Part shown: piece after piece, positions 7,609-16,442 of the stretch | How the letters are laid out: every line of letters starts with the position of its first letter | Position numbering within the stretch: position 1 is the first letter of the stretch | NCBI RefSeq assembly: GCF_030694575.1 | Contig: NZ_JAUYUS010000083.1 | Location: forward strand, 1 to 57,338 | DNA length: 57,338 bases | Reading direction: 5' to 3' | Source of the DNA: Parvibaculum sp. | GTDB taxonomy: Bacteria; Pseudomonadota; Alphaproteobacteria; Parvibaculales; Parvibaculaceae | Translations under genes and position numbers: made by a program | The notes under the pieces: model-generated | The model's input: the letters and a program-made list of their open reading frames with translations, nothing else | Database searches by the model: none | Told to the model about the DNA's origin: nothing

Positions 7609-7937
7609 TTCATTCACCGGTCTGTCACGGACACCAATTGCGTCTTCGTAATCCGGCGTTTCGACCCTGCTTGCCGGAGAGAGCTTTGCACCATCCCCAA
7701 CGGCTGAATTGTCGACCAAAACCAAGGTTACAATAAGGCGAAGAGCTTCGCCAGACGCCGACATATACAAACTACGAAGACACACCGACGTTATGATGAC
7801 GAAGCGCGCGGCGCGACGCTTGTTGAGACCGAAATGGGGCAAACCCGCGCGATAGACGGCGGCGCGGCGCGGCGGCTAGGCTTGTTTCAACCGATTCCGG
7901 TACGAACGGTGTCGAATTTGTCGCAGGGAGAAAGATC
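7609..7937. other. Gene-free stretch upstream of the glycerophosphodiesterase
   Basis: About 330 bases without a supported gene. It contains a short hairpin GGCGAAG-AG-CTTCGCC (7737-7752) and a locally AT-richer patch around it. The right end carries an AGGGAGAA ribosome binding site for the next gene. I see no clear consensus promoter. Confidence 0.4.
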
Positions 7938-8894
7938 ATGACGAAGCCGCTTCAGGTGGCGCATCGCGGCGGAGCGGGGCTCTGGCCGGAAAACACGATG
8001 GCGGCGTTCGAACGCGCGATCGGCGCGGGCGCGGACGGCATCGAACTCGATGTGCATCTGACGCGGGACGGCAAGCTCGCCGTGCATCACGACGAGAGCC
8101 TCAAGCCCGCGATCGCGCGCGGGCCCGACGGACAATGGCTGACGCGGCCGACGCCGCTTCTCAAGGACCTCACCGCCGCGGAACTCGCTGCCTACGATGT
8201 GGGCAGGCTGAAGCCCGGCGCCGGCTACAGCGCGCGCTATCCCGACCAGATGCCCGCCGACGGCGCGCGCGTGCCGCTCCTCGCCGAGGTCTATGATCTG
8301 GTCAAGGCGCGCGCGAAGCCCGGCTTCCGTCTCTATGTGGAACTCAAGACCGCGCTCCTCGATCTCAGCCAGTCGGCCGATCCCGTGGAACTCGCGGATG
8401 CCGCCGTCGCACTCACGCATGAATACGATCTGGCCGGCACCGTCACCTTCGTCTCCTTCGACTGGCGGGCGCTGGCCCGCGCGAAGGAAATCGCACCGCA
8501 CATCCTCAACGCTTTCACGACCCTGCCCTTCTTCCATCTCGATCCCGAAGACCCCGCCGCCGCGCAGGACAAGCCGGGCTCGGAGGACGAGGCCTATCGC
8601 CGCGCCTCCGCCTCGGGGGCGCCCTGGGTTGCCGGTTTCGACTGGCGGGCGCAGAAGGGCGCCACATTCGCGGAGCGGATGCTGCGTGCCATCGCCGCCG
8701 CGCCGGCGGACGGCTGGTTCGCCTGGCATGGCGACGTGACGCCGGAGAGTGCCGCGCTGGCGCGCGAACTCGGCCTTGCCGTCTCCTGCTGGACGGTCGA
8801 CGAGGAGGCGGAAATGGAACGGCTGGCGGCGCTCGGCGTGGAAGCCATCCTCACCGACCGGCCGGACCGCCTCTCGAAGCTCTTCGCAAAATGA
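7938..8894 (+). CDS. Glycerophosphodiester phosphodiesterase
   Basis: Hydrolyses glycerophosphodiesters to glycerol-3-phosphate and an alcohol during phospholipid turnover. 318 residues, TIM-barrel GDPD family. Catalytic HRGG at the N-terminus, PENTMAAF, and the metal-binding ELDVHLTRDG with VHHDE are all present; the C-terminal SCWTVDEEAEMERLAALGVEAILTDRPD is typical. No signal peptide, so cytoplasmic (UgpQ-like) rather than periplasmic GlpQ. It converges with infC over a shared terminator. Confidence 0.93.
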   Translation: MTKPLQVAHRGGAGLWPENTMAAFERAIGAGADGIELDVHLTRDGKLAVHHDESLKPAIARGPDGQWLTRPTPLLKDLTAAELAAYDVGRLKPGAGYSARYPDQMPADGARVPLLAEVYDLVKARAKPGFRLYVELKTALLDLSQSADPVELADAAVALTHEYDLAGTVTFVSFDWRALARAKEIAPHILNAFTTLPFFHLDPEDPAAAQDKPGSEDEAYRRASASGAPWVAGFDWRAQKGATFAERMLRAIAAAPADGWFAWHGDVTPESAALARELGLAVSCWTVDEEAEMERLAALGVEAILTDRPDRLSKLFAK

Positions 8895-8896
8895 AA

Positions 8897-8928
8897 AAGG
8901 CCCGGTGGAGAACCATCGGGCCTTCTTT
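8897..8928. terminator. Bidirectional terminator between GDPD gene and infC
   Basis: Stem AAGGCCCGGTGG / CCATCGGGCCTT (one G-T type mismatch) with loop AGAA at 8909-8912, followed by TCTTTCT on the plus strand; on the minus strand a run of T (complement of the A-run at 8894-8898) follows the stem. It can serve both convergent genes. Confidence 0.8.
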
Positions 8929-8948
8929 CTCGTCGAATGCGGCGGCCG

Positions 8949-9485
8949 TTATTTCGGCGCCAGCACCATGATCATCTGGCGGCCTTCGAGCCGGGGGTAA
9001 AGCTCGACCTTCGCGATCGGCTCGACCTCTTCCTTGACCTTGTTCAGAAGCAGCATGCCCAGCTCCTGATGCGCCATTTCGCGGCCGCGGAAGCGCAGGG
9101 TCACTTTCACCTTGTCGCCTTCCTCGAAGAAGCGAAGCATCGCGCGCATCTTCACCTCATAATCATGGGTGTCGATGTTCGGGCGCATCTTGATTTCCTT
9201 GACCTCGACGGTCTTCTGTTTCTTGCGCGCCTCGTTGGCCTTTTTCTGGGCCTGGTATTTGAATTTCCCGTAGTCGAGAAGCTTGCACACGGGAGGCTTC
9301 GCGTTCGGCGATACCTCAACCAGATCGAGGCCGGCCTCCTCGGCCATCCTCATCGCTTCATCGGTGGGAATGACGCCGCGCTTTTCGCCCTCGGCATCAA
9401 TGAGCAACACGGTCGGCTCATCGATCATGTCGTTTATGCGCGGGCCCTCTCTGGTGGGCGGCGCCTGCATCGGTCTGCGAGCTAT
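8949..9485 (-). CDS. infC: Translation initiation factor IF-3
   Basis: Binds the 30S subunit and proofreads start codon/initiator tRNA pairing. N-domain and C-domain are complete ([66 protein letters not shown]-like end). An upstream ATG at 9518 is in frame, but the best ribosome binding site, AAGGAG, sits 8 bases before an ATA codon at 9485, giving [18 protein letters not shown] and 178 residues, the usual length. Non-AUG starts allow IF-3 to repress its own synthesis, as known for the AUU start of E. coli infC. The gene is detached from rpmI-rplT. Confidence 0.93.
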   Translation of the reverse strand: MARRPMQAPPTREGPRINDMIDEPTVLLIDAEGEKRGVIPTDEAMRMAEEAGLDLVEVSPNAKPPVCKLLDYGKFKYQAQKKANEARKKQKTVEVKEIKMRPNIDTHDYEVKMRAMLRFFEEGDKVKVTLRFRGREMAHQELGMLLLNKVKEEVEPIAKVELYPRLEGRQMIMVLAPK

Positions 9486-9572
9486 GAACTCTTCTCCTTC
9501 TGATGGTCCGGCCGCCATAATCGGCGACGGAAGCCAGCGGGCCCCCTGCCGGACATTGTCCGTTCCAGCACA

Positions 9573-9601
9573 GCTATAGATTTGAAGTCGGCCGCCCGCA
9601 A
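9573..9601 (-). promoter_or_regulatory. infC promoter
   Basis: On the minus strand, -35 TTGCGG (9596-9601), a 17-base spacer and -10 TATAGC (9573-9578). The leader to the proposed ATA start is about 80 bases and contains a small GGAC/GTCC hairpin. Confidence 0.5.
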
Positions 9602-9602
9602 G

Positions 9603-9962
9603 TCAAGAAAGGCGGCGGCTTTCGGCGGAGGGATGCCGTTCCTGCCTCATATAGTGCCATTGTGGCCTTGGCCACACACACAGGCGGAGAAACCGCGTCG
9701 CGAGGTTCCCTTCCAGGTCGTAAATATGCGCGGGAGAGGCCCAGGACAAGCGCCGGGCCCGTGCGAGGAAGGCCGAAGCGCCCTTCACCGCGCCGTCCTC
9801 CCATGTTTCATCGGCTAGGGCGCGGTGCGGCCCGGCTGCCTTCAGGCTTGTCAGGAGGATGAGCCGCGCGGCGGGATGGCGGCTACGGATCGCCGCGAGC
9901 CCCGCCGCCGCATGAGCCTCCCCCCCGGCGCCGAACCAGATCGCGATGACGGTTTCGCTCAC
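9603..9962 (-). CDS. Glycosyltransferase family 9 (heptosyltransferase)-like N-terminal fragment
   Basis: A 119-residue protein starting at GTG (VSETVIAIWFGAGGEAHAAAG). The pattern of strand, glycine loop, helix, then RSRHPAARLILLTS and a later AHIYDLEGNLATRFLRL resembles the N-terminal domain of ADP-heptose transferases, but the whole C-terminal nucleotide-sugar-binding domain is missing. The GTGA overlap with the upstream glycosyltransferase stop implies coupled translation, so it is expressed rather than debris. It could be a decayed transferase or a reduced partner subunit. Confidence 0.55.
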   Translation of the reverse strand: MSETVIAIWFGAGGEAHAAAGLAAIRSRHPAARLILLTSLKAAGPHRALADETWEDGAVKGASAFLARARRLSWASPAHIYDLEGNLATRFLRLCVWPRPQWHYMRQERHPSAESRRLS

Positions 9963-11137
9963 GCCGCCCCTCGGTTGCGCGCGATCAGCCGCGCATAGAT
10001 CGCCAGCGTCGCGTCGCACATGGCGCCGACCGAATAATGCGTAGCGGCGTTCGCGTAGCCGCGAGCCCCCATGGCCGCACGCGCTTCGCCGCCCATCGCG
10101 ACCAGGCGGGCCATCGCATCGGCAAGCGCCGCCGCGTCGTTCGGGGCCACGCGAAAGCCCGTCTCGCCCTCGATGACGGTCTCCTGCTGCCCGCCCGCGT
10201 CGCTCACGATGACGGGCCGCGATGCCGCCTGCGCCTCCACGGCCGTCCGGCCGAAGGGTTCGGGCTCTATCGACGGCGACAGCACGGCATCCGCCAGCGC
10301 ATAGGCCGCCGCCATGTCCTCGCCATGGCCGACCAGCCGCACGCGGGCGCCGAGCCCCGCATCGGCAATCGCCTTTTCCAGTTCCGCCTTGTAATTGTCG
10401 CGGCCCTGCGCGTCGCCAGCGAGCAGCAGCGTGAAATCCGTCATGCCCCGCGCCGACAGCAGCCGCGCCGCTTCCACCGAGATCCCCTGCCCCTTCCAGC
10501 GCGTCAGCCGCGCCGGATGCAGGAACACGGTGCCCGCGCCCGCATCGACGCCCCAGCGCGCGCGCAACGCCTCGACACGCGCCGGCGTCACCGCCGCGAA
10601 TTTCGCGATATCGATGCCGCGCGGCACGGTGAAGATGCGCGCTTCGTCGGGCGCGTGAACGGTGCGGATGTTTCCGGCGGTATATTTCGAATTGGCGATC
10701 ACGGCGTCGCCGCGCACCATCACCGAATTGTAGAAGACCTTGAGGCGCGGCCTGGTGTGAACGCGCGAATGATAGGTCGTGACGAAGGGCACGCCCGCGC
10801 GGCGCGCGGCGGCAAGCGCGCTCCATGCCGGCGCACGGCTCCGCGCATGGACGAGATCGGCCTTCTCCCGCTCGACGATACGCGCCAGCCGTTCGACATT
10901 GAGCGCCATCACCACCGGGTTCTTCGACTGCATCGCCATTTCGATATGCAGCGCGCCCGAATCGAGAAGCTCCGGCACCATGCGCCCGCCCCGGCTCGCG
11001 ACGATGGCGCGTCCGCCCGCCGCCACCACGGCGCGCGCGACATCGAGCGTGGTGCGCTCCGCACCGCCCGTTTCAAGCGCCGGCACGACCTGCAGGATGG
11101 TCGGCTTCGGCGAGAGATTTTCGAAAGGATTGGACAC
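9959..11137 (-). CDS. Glycosyltransferase family 4 protein
   Basis: A 392-residue retaining GT-B glycosyltransferase, probably acting in LPS or capsule synthesis at the inner face of the membrane. The N-domain has the GGAERTT loop (QVVPALETGGAERTTLD); the C-domain has FLHPARLTRWKGQ, LLLAGDAQGRDNYKAEL and the E-x7-E type motif EPEPFGRTAVEAQ. The GTG at 11137 (VSNPFENLSPKP) is chosen because it begins just before the Rossmann strand and does not run through the divergent hydrolase gene. It overlaps the GT9-like gene at its stop. Confidence 0.87.
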   Translation of the reverse strand: MSNPFENLSPKPTILQVVPALETGGAERTTLDVARAVVAAGGRAIVASRGGRMVPELLDSGALHIEMAMQSKNPVVMALNVERLARIVEREKADLVHARSRAPAWSALAAARRAGVPFVTTYHSRVHTRPRLKVFYNSVMVRGDAVIANSKYTAGNIRTVHAPDEARIFTVPRGIDIAKFAAVTPARVEALRARWGVDAGAGTVFLHPARLTRWKGQGISVEAARLLSARGMTDFTLLLAGDAQGRDNYKAELEKAIADAGLGARVRLVGHGEDMAAAYALADAVLSPSIEPEPFGRTAVEAQAASRPVIVSDAGGQQETVIEGETGFRVAPNDAAALADAMARLVAMGGEARAAMGARGYANAATHYSVGAMCDATLAIYARLIARNRGAA

Positions 11138-11186
11138 GCGGCGTATCTCTGTTGGATGTATGTCGGGACTGCAGGGAACACAGACA

Positions 11187-11981
11187 ATGACCGACAGCAC
11201 AACGCCCCGCAAGCTCGACCGTCCCGGCCATGACGGCAGCGCGGGCGAAAGCCTCGCCTGCCTCGTCGACGCGCCGCGAAACCTGTCCGGCCCGACCGGC
11301 CTCACCTGGCTCGGCGGCTTCAAGTCCGAGATGACGGGCACCAAGGCGACGGCGCTGGCGGATTGGGCGCGGGCGGTGAACCGGCACCTCACCCGCTTCG
11401 ATTATTACGCGCATGGCGCCTCATCCGGCGAGTTCACCCGCGCCACCGTCACGCGCTGGCTGGACGATGCGCTCTGTGCCATCGACACGCTCGCGCAAGG
11501 CCCGCAAATTCTCGTCGGCTCGAGCATGGGCGGCTGGATGGCGCTTCTTGCCGCGCTGGCGCGCCCCGAACGCGTGAAGGCGCTCGTCCTCATCGCGCCC
11601 GCGCCGGACTTCACCGAAGAGCTCATGTGGAAGGGTTTTTCGGACGAGATAAAAGCCGCGCTCGCGCGTGACGGCGTCTACCGCGAACCGTCCGCCTACG
11701 GCGACGAGCCCTACGAGATCACCATGCGGCTGATCGAGGACGGGCGGAACCACCTTCTCCTCGGCAATCGGATACCGCTCACCATGCCCGTCCGCATCCT
11801 GCAGGGCATGGCCGACCCCGACGTCCCCTGGCAACACGCGATGCGTCTCGTCGAGGCGCTGGCAAGCGATGACGTCACCATCGGCTTGAGCAAATCGGGC
11901 GACCACCGGCTTTCAACACCCGCCGACCTCGCAAGGCTGACGGAGACGATCGAGACGCTGCTGAAAGAAATCGAGACCTGA
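11187..11981 (+). CDS. Alpha/beta hydrolase
   Basis: A 264-residue cytosolic serine hydrolase of unknown substrate. The nucleophile elbow GSSMGGWMALL, a probable acid in GMADPDVPWQ and the catalytic His in KSGDHRLS are in the expected order, and the oxyanion region GFKSEMTG is near the N-terminus. The size and the GGFKSEMTGTKA segment recall palmitoyl-thioesterase/ABHD10-like hydrolases. ATG 11187 follows AGGGAA; ATG 11160 is an in-frame alternative. Divergent from the GT4 gene with about 50 bases between. Confidence 0.85.
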   Translation: MTDSTTPRKLDRPGHDGSAGESLACLVDAPRNLSGPTGLTWLGGFKSEMTGTKATALADWARAVNRHLTRFDYYAHGASSGEFTRATVTRWLDDALCAIDTLAQGPQILVGSSMGGWMALLAALARPERVKALVLIAPAPDFTEELMWKGFSDEIKAALARDGVYREPSAYGDEPYEITMRLIEDGRNHLLLGNRIPLTMPVRILQGMADPDVPWQHAMRLVEALASDDVTIGLSKSGDHRLSTPADLARLTETIETLLKEIET

Positions 11982-11986
11982 CGCTA

Positions 11987-12022
11987 TTCTTCCCACCCTC
12001 CCCAAGGGGAGGGTGGGAAGAA
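11987..12022. repeat. Perfect 17-bp-arm palindrome (REP-like element or terminator)
   Basis: Left arm 11987-12003 and right arm 12006-12022 are exact reverse complements, separated by AA; the arms are pyrimidine-rich (TTCTTCCCACCCTCCCC) and purine-rich. It lies between two convergent genes. There is no U-run on either side, so it fits a dispersed palindromic repeat at least as well as a classical terminator. Confidence 0.75.
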
Positions 12023-12033
12023 GAAACCGCAAA

Positions 12034-12432
12034 TCAATCCAGTTGCGGCAGCATCCGGTCCGCCTTGCGGAAATAGGCCTTGGCGTAGTTCAGCAATTCG
12101 CCGTCGCGCGGATGGTCGACCGTCTCGATGCCGACGACATGATCCGCCACCGGGCCATGCTTTGCCTGCAGCCGCTTCAGGAAGCCGAGCTTCGCATTGG
12201 CCGGGCCGACGATCAGGATTTCGCCGATGCCGTCGAGCTTCGCCGCAACCTCGTCGAAGAAGCCCGCATCCTCGGAGGCGCGCCAGCTCGAATGTCCGGA
12301 GAATTGTGCATGTTTGCGCGTCGCCGAATGCTTCAGCGTTACCTTGTCCGCCTTCGCGTCGTCGGCGTTGAATTCGAGAATGCGCGCCTCGTGATGGTCG
12401 ATCCAGACGACGGCGTGGAAATGATGGCTCAT
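12034..12432 (-). CDS. Translational machinery protein (eRF1-like fold), hypothetical role
   Basis: A 132-residue protein beginning MSHHFHAVVWIDHHEARILEF. The VWIDHHEAR start, the middle SGHSSWRASEDAGFFDEVAAKL and ILIVGPANAKLGFLKRL match a proteobacterial family named translational machinery protein, related to archaeal/eukaryotic release-factor and pelota-type domains. Biochemical function is not established. It converges with the alpha/beta hydrolase over the palindrome at 11987-12022. Confidence 0.75.
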   Translation of the reverse strand: MSHHFHAVVWIDHHEARILEFNADDAKADKVTLKHSATRKHAQFSGHSSWRASEDAGFFDEVAAKLDGIGEILIVGPANAKLGFLKRLQAKHGPVADHVVGIETVDHPRDGELLNYAKAYFRKADRMLPQLD

Positions 12433-12503
12433 GAAACCTCCCGTGAAACCGGCGGCATTATACGAAGTGTAACGATGCAAGACCTGCGGCAGAATGGCCT
12501 GCG

Positions 12504-13379
12504 TCACAGCGTCTCCAGCAGCGCCCGCAAACCCTCGCGATAGGTCGGATAGCGCAAATCTACACCGAGTTCCTCGTGAATGCGCGCGTTGGAAACGCGG
12601 CGCGAGGCGGCATAGAAGCTCCGCGCCATCGGCGTCAGATCGGCCTTCTCGTAAGGCACTTCCGGCGGCGGTTCGCGGCCGAGCAGCTCCGCCGCATAGG
12701 CCACGACTTCATGCGCGGGCGCCGGCTCGTCGTCGCAGACATTGTAGATCGCGCCCGGATTGGGCCGCGCCATCGAGGCTTCCAGCACGTTTGCGATGTC
12801 CTCGACATGGATACGCGAGAATATCTGCCCCTCCTTCACGATCCGCTTCGCCGTGCCGCCGATCACGCCCTGGAGCTGGTTGCGGCCCGGCCCGTAAATG
12901 CCGGAGAGACGGAAGATGTGGAGAGGCAGTCCCGTCTCGCGTGCGAAGGCCTGCCAGGCGGCTTCCGCGGCCGCGCGCCGGTCGCTCCGCGCCACCGCCG
13001 GATCGAGCGGCGTCTCCTCGGTCACCCAGCCGCCCTGCCGGTCGCCATAGACGCCCGTCGTCGAGAGATAGCCCGCCCATTCGATTTCGGGCACCAGCGC
13101 GCGCAGCGTGTCGCCATGCGCCAGCAGAACCGGATCGCCTTCTTCCACCGGTGGCGTCGAGATCAGGAGATGCGTCGTGCCCGCCAGCGCCTCTGCCGCG
13201 TTCTCCAGCGGCCTGCCGCCGTCGAACAAGAAACTTTCGATGCCCGCCTCGCGCAGCCGCGCCGCCTTGTCCTCGCTCCGGCAGGTGCCCGCCACCGCGA
13301 ATCCCCGCCCGGCAAGCCGCCCCGCGAAAATTCGCGCGCTGTAGCCGCAGCCGAAGCAGAAAAGCCGTTTACCACGCAT
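12504..13379 (-). CDS. SDR-family NAD-dependent epimerase/dehydratase-like protein
   Basis: Atypical extended SDR of about 291 residues (YeeZ-like group). Starts MRGKRLFCFGCGYSARIFAG, with a CGCGYSA glycine loop in place of GxxGxxG. Further landmarks are LISTPPVEEGDPVL, YLSTTGVYGDRQGGWVTE, FRLSGIYGPGRN and IHVEDIANVLEASM. The strict YxxxK pair is not obvious, so activity is uncertain. An upstream in-frame ATG at 13412 is possible. Divergent from the TPR gene. Confidence 0.82.
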   Translation of the reverse strand: MRGKRLFCFGCGYSARIFAGRLAGRGFAVAGTCRSEDKAARLREAGIESFLFDGGRPLENAAEALAGTTHLLISTPPVEEGDPVLLAHGDTLRALVPEIEWAGYLSTTGVYGDRQGGWVTEETPLDPAVARSDRRAAAEAAWQAFARETGLPLHIFRLSGIYGPGRNQLQGVIGGTAKRIVKEGQIFSRIHVEDIANVLEASMARPNPGAIYNVCDDEPAPAHEVVAYAAELLGREPPPEVPYEKADLTPMARSFYAASRRVSNARIHEELGVDLRYPTYREGLRALLETL

Positions 13380-13436
13380 GCCGTCTATCCATTCTTTCAC
13401 TTGCAAGAGCATCGGCGCTGGCGGAGTTTATGCCAC

Positions 13437-14195
13437 ATGAAACACAGCGCCCACGTCTTTCCCGCCCTTTTCGCTCTTGCCATCGCCCTCGCAGCCGGAA
13501 CGGCGCGCGCGGAGGAGGAGACGAGCTACGACGCCTGCATCGGCCTCGTCGCGGACGATCCCGCCGCCGCGCTCAACATGGCGCAGAACCTGAAGCTCAA
13601 GGGCGGCGGCGACGAGGCGGGCGGCATGCATTGCGAGGCGCTGGCCCTGATGGGGATGGGCCGCGCCGGCGAAGCGGGCAGCGCCTTCTTCGATCTCGCC
13701 GAGCGGATGCTGAATGCGGACGACGCCATGCGTTCGGAAATCTATGCGCAGGCGGGCGACGCATGGGCGATTGCCGGTTCTCCGAAGCTCGCCATCCGCG
13801 CCTATGACAATGCCATCGCGCGGATGCCGGAAGACGCCACCTATTATGCGGGCCGCGCGCGCGTGAAGGCGATCGCGAAGGACTGGACCGGCGTGCGCGA
13901 CGATGCCGCGGAGGCGCTCGCGCTCGATCCGCATTATCCCGAGCCGATGCTTCTCCGTTCCGCCGCCAACCGGACGCTCGGCTATCCGCGCGCCTCGCTG
14001 GTCGATGCGAACCACGCGGTCGAACTCCGCCCGCACAGTCTCGACGCGCTGCTCGAACGCGGCCTCGTCCACAAGGCGCTGGGCGACAAGCACAGCGCCT
14101 GGGGCGACTGGAACACGCTGCTGCGCTACGCGAAGCAGACCGGGCAGGAAAACCATCCCGCCGCCGTCGCCGCGCGGGACTATCTCAAGCAATAG
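13437..14195 (+). CDS. Exported tetratricopeptide-repeat protein
   Basis: A 252-residue secreted protein. A signal peptide ends near TARAEEE. After it, repeated helix pairs ([95 protein letters not shown]) are TPR units. Such proteins scaffold protein contacts in the periplasm; the partner is unknown. Its 3' end overlaps that of queG by 16 bases on the opposite strand. Confidence 0.85.
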   Translation: MKHSAHVFPALFALAIALAAGTARAEEETSYDACIGLVADDPAAALNMAQNLKLKGGGDEAGGMHCEALALMGMGRAGEAGSAFFDLAERMLNADDAMRSEIYAQAGDAWAIAGSPKLAIRAYDNAIARMPEDATYYAGRARVKAIAKDWTGVRDDAAEALALDPHYPEPMLLRSAANRTLGYPRASLVDANHAVELRPHSLDALLERGLVHKALGDKHSAWGDWNTLLRYAKQTGQENHPAAVAARDYLKQ

Positions 14196-15331
14196 TCCCA
14201 CTCTTCCCGCACGCCCTCGTCCGTTTCCGTTCGGAGCGCGGCCTGTGCCTGCGCGCGCAACGCATCGCCCTCTCCGAGACGGGAAAGCGCCCAGATCGCC
14301 ATGGCGCGCACGAGCGGCGAGGCATCATCGAGCAGCGGCAGCGCAACGGGCACGAGCGATTTCTCGCCCGAATTGCCGATCGCTATCAGCACGTTCCGCA
14401 CGAAACGGTCGCGGCCGATGCGCTTGATCGGCGAGCCCGAAAAGAAAGCGCGGAACGACGGGTCGTCGAGCCGCGCAAGGTCCGCCAGCAGCGGCGCGCG
14501 CAGTTCGTCGCGCGGATGAAACGCATCTTCCCGCGCGAGGCTCGCGAACTTGTTCCAGGGGCAGACGGCGAGGCAGTCGTCGCAACCATAGATGCGGTTG
14601 CCCATCGGTGCGCGGAATTCGCGCGCAATGTGCCCCTTGTGCTCGATGGTGAGATAGGAGATGCAGCGCCGCGCATCGAGTTCATAAGGCGCGGGGAAGG
14701 CTTTCGTCGGACAGACGTCGAGGCAGCGGCGGCACTCGCCGCAGCGGTCGTCATGCCTCTCGTCGGCCTCGAACTCCAATGTCGTGAAGATAGAGCCGAG
14801 AAAGAACCACGAGCCGAGATTGCGCGAGACGAGGTTCGTGTGCTTGCCCTGCCAGCCGAGACCGGCGGCTTCCGCCAGCGGCTTTTCCATCACGGGCGCC
14901 GTATCGACGAAGACCTTCACCTCCGCGCCGCTCGTCTCCGCCAGCCAGCGCGCCACCTGTTTCAGCCGCTTCTTGACGAGGTCGTGATAGTCGCGGTTCT
15001 GCGCGTAAGCGGAGATCGCCGCGCGGTCGCGCTGTTCCAGAATTTTCAACGGATCGGTATCCGGCCCGTAATTCATCGCCAGCATGATGACGGATTTCGC
15101 CTCGGGCCAGAGTGTCGCCGGCGCCGCGCGCCGCGCCGCCGTCTCCGCCATCCAGTCCATGCCGCCGTGGCGGCCCTGCTTCAGCCACTTGTCCAGCCGC
15201 GCCGGCAGGTCGTCCCGCGCATCGGCGCGCGCGATGCCGGCATCGTCGAAGCCCGCCTCCTTCGCGCGGGCGAGAAGCTCGCCGCGCAATGCGTTCAGCT
15301 CTTTCGGGCGGTCAGAAATCGAGATTGGCAT
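14180..15331 (-). CDS. queG: Epoxyqueuosine reductase
   Basis: Last step of queuosine synthesis: cobalamin-dependent reduction of epoxyqueuosine to queuosine at position 34 of tRNAs. 383 residues. The catalytic Asp sits in [18 protein letters not shown]; two 4Fe-4S clusters are given by [12 protein letters not shown] and CDDCLAVCP (with [11 protein letters not shown] between); the C-terminal 90 residues form HEAT-like repeats. The ATG at 15331 ([12 protein letters not shown]) overlaps the 3' end of the GST gene by 20 bases. Last gene of the NDUFA9-cueR-gst-queG set. Confidence 0.96.
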   Translation of the reverse strand: MPISISDRPKELNALRGELLARAKEAGFDDAGIARADARDDLPARLDKWLKQGRHGGMDWMAETAARRAAPATLWPEAKSVIMLAMNYGPDTDPLKILEQRDRAAISAYAQNRDYHDLVKKRLKQVARWLAETSGAEVKVFVDTAPVMEKPLAEAAGLGWQGKHTNLVSRNLGSWFFLGSIFTTLEFEADERHDDRCGECRRCLDVCPTKAFPAPYELDARRCISYLTIEHKGHIAREFRAPMGNRIYGCDDCLAVCPWNKFASLAREDAFHPRDELRAPLLADLARLDDPSFRAFFSGSPIKRIGRDRFVRNVLIAIGNSGEKSLVPVALPLLDDASPLVRAMAIWALSRLGEGDALRAQAQAALRTETDEGVREEWDYCLR

Positions 15332-15992
15332 AGAGCTTGGGCGGCGGCATTCCGGCCACGTGATCGGCGAGCAATTGCCGGAAGCCCGGACGCGATTTGA
15401 TCCGGACATACCAGTCCTTCGCACCCTGGTACTGCGCCCAGGGCACGTCGCCGACATAGTCGAGGCAGGAGAGATGCGCGGCGGCGGTGAGGTCGGCCAG
15501 CGTCATTTCCTCGCCCGCGAGCCAGTTCCGCTCCTCCATCAGGAAACAGATATAGTCGAGGTGATAACGCAGGTTATGAAGCGCGGCGCGGACCACCACC
15601 ATGTCGGGGGCGCCGCCGCCTTCGGCCGAACTCAAAAAGCGCCGCGTCACCTTTTCGAAGATCAGCCCGTCGGAGACTTCCACCGCGAACTTGCGGTCGA
15701 ACCAGTCGATGAGACGCCGCATCTCCGCGCGCGCATGCGGGTCCGACGGCATCAGCTTCATCTCCGTCGAGGTCTCCTCCAGATATTCGACGATCGCGGT
15801 TGCGCCGGAGATCGGCTCGGCCCCGTCTTCCACCAGCACCGGCACTTCGCCCGCCGGGTTCAGCATCAGGAATTCGCGGCGGCGTTCCCAGTCGCGCTCC
15901 TCCACCAGCTCGAAGTCGAGGTTCTTTTCCGTCAGCGCGAGGCGCACCTTGCGGCAGGCGGGAGAGATCGGCATGTGGTAAAGCTGGCGCAT
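15312..15992 (-). CDS. Glutathione S-transferase family protein
   Basis: A 226-residue cytosolic GST-fold protein. Thioredoxin-like N-domain ([46 protein letters not shown], where the ExVPVL cis-Pro and the (E/D)S/G site bind glutathione) and an all-helical C-domain ([24 protein letters not shown]). Substrate unknown. The cysteine in SPACRKVR suggests an omega/beta-like class. Start chosen at the domain boundary; the frame is open further upstream into cueR. Lies 29 bases after cueR. Confidence 0.88.
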   Translation of the reverse strand: MRQLYHMPISPACRKVRLALTEKNLDFELVEERDWERRREFLMLNPAGEVPVLVEDGAEPISGATAIVEYLEETSTEMKLMPSDPHARAEMRRLIDWFDRKFAVEVSDGLIFEKVTRRFLSSAEGGGAPDMVVVRAALHNLRYHLDYICFLMEERNWLAGEEMTLADLTAAAHLSCLDYVGDVPWAQYQGAKDWYVRIKSRPGFRQLLADHVAGMPPPKLYANLDF

Positions 15993-16021
15993 GAACTCGC
16001 GTTTCTGTTTGTCTTTTTCTT

Positions 16022-16432
16022 CTATCTGTTTTTTCCGGCCGCCGCTCCGGTGGCAAGCTCGTCGATGATCGGACAGTCGGGCCTGTCGTCGCCGTGGCAT
16101 TTGCGGGTCAGCGTGGCGAGCGTTTCGCGCATGGCGCGCAGGCCGTCGATCTTGCCGTCGATCTCCTCCATGTGCATTTCCGCGATCGCCTTCACGTCGG
16201 CGCTGGAGCGGCTCCGGTCGCGGTAGAGCGCGAGGAGGTCGCGGCATTGCGCCACCGTGAAGCCGAGCGAGCGGGCGCGCGCGACGAAGCGCAATGTGTG
16301 GACGTCGTCATCCGAATAGGAGCGGTAGCCGTTGGCGCTCCGGTCCGCGCTTTCGATCAGCGCGATGTCCTCGTAATACCGAATGGTCTTGGCGGGCACG
16401 CCGGAGCGTGCCGCCGCCTCGCCGATATTCAT
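16022..16432 (-). CDS. cueR: Cu(I)-responsive MerR-family regulator CueR
   Basis: A 136-residue MerR activator of copper efflux genes. N-terminal winged helix (MNIGEAAARSGVPAKTIRYYE), long dimerisation helix, and the metal loop KCHGDDRPDCPI. The metal cysteines fall at positions 112 and 120 and a serine at 77, the same numbers as in E. coli CueR, which selects monovalent Cu/Ag/Au. No copper ATPase or multicopper oxidase is in the window; instead it starts 10 bases after the NDUFA9-like gene and precedes a GST. Confidence 0.93.
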   Translation of the reverse strand: MNIGEAAARSGVPAKTIRYYEDIALIESADRSANGYRSYSDDDVHTLRFVARARSLGFTVAQCRDLLALYRDRSRSSADVKAIAEMHMEEIDGKIDGLRAMRETLATLTRKCHGDDRPDCPIIDELATGAAAGKNR

Positions 16433-16442
16433 GGCTTCGCCT

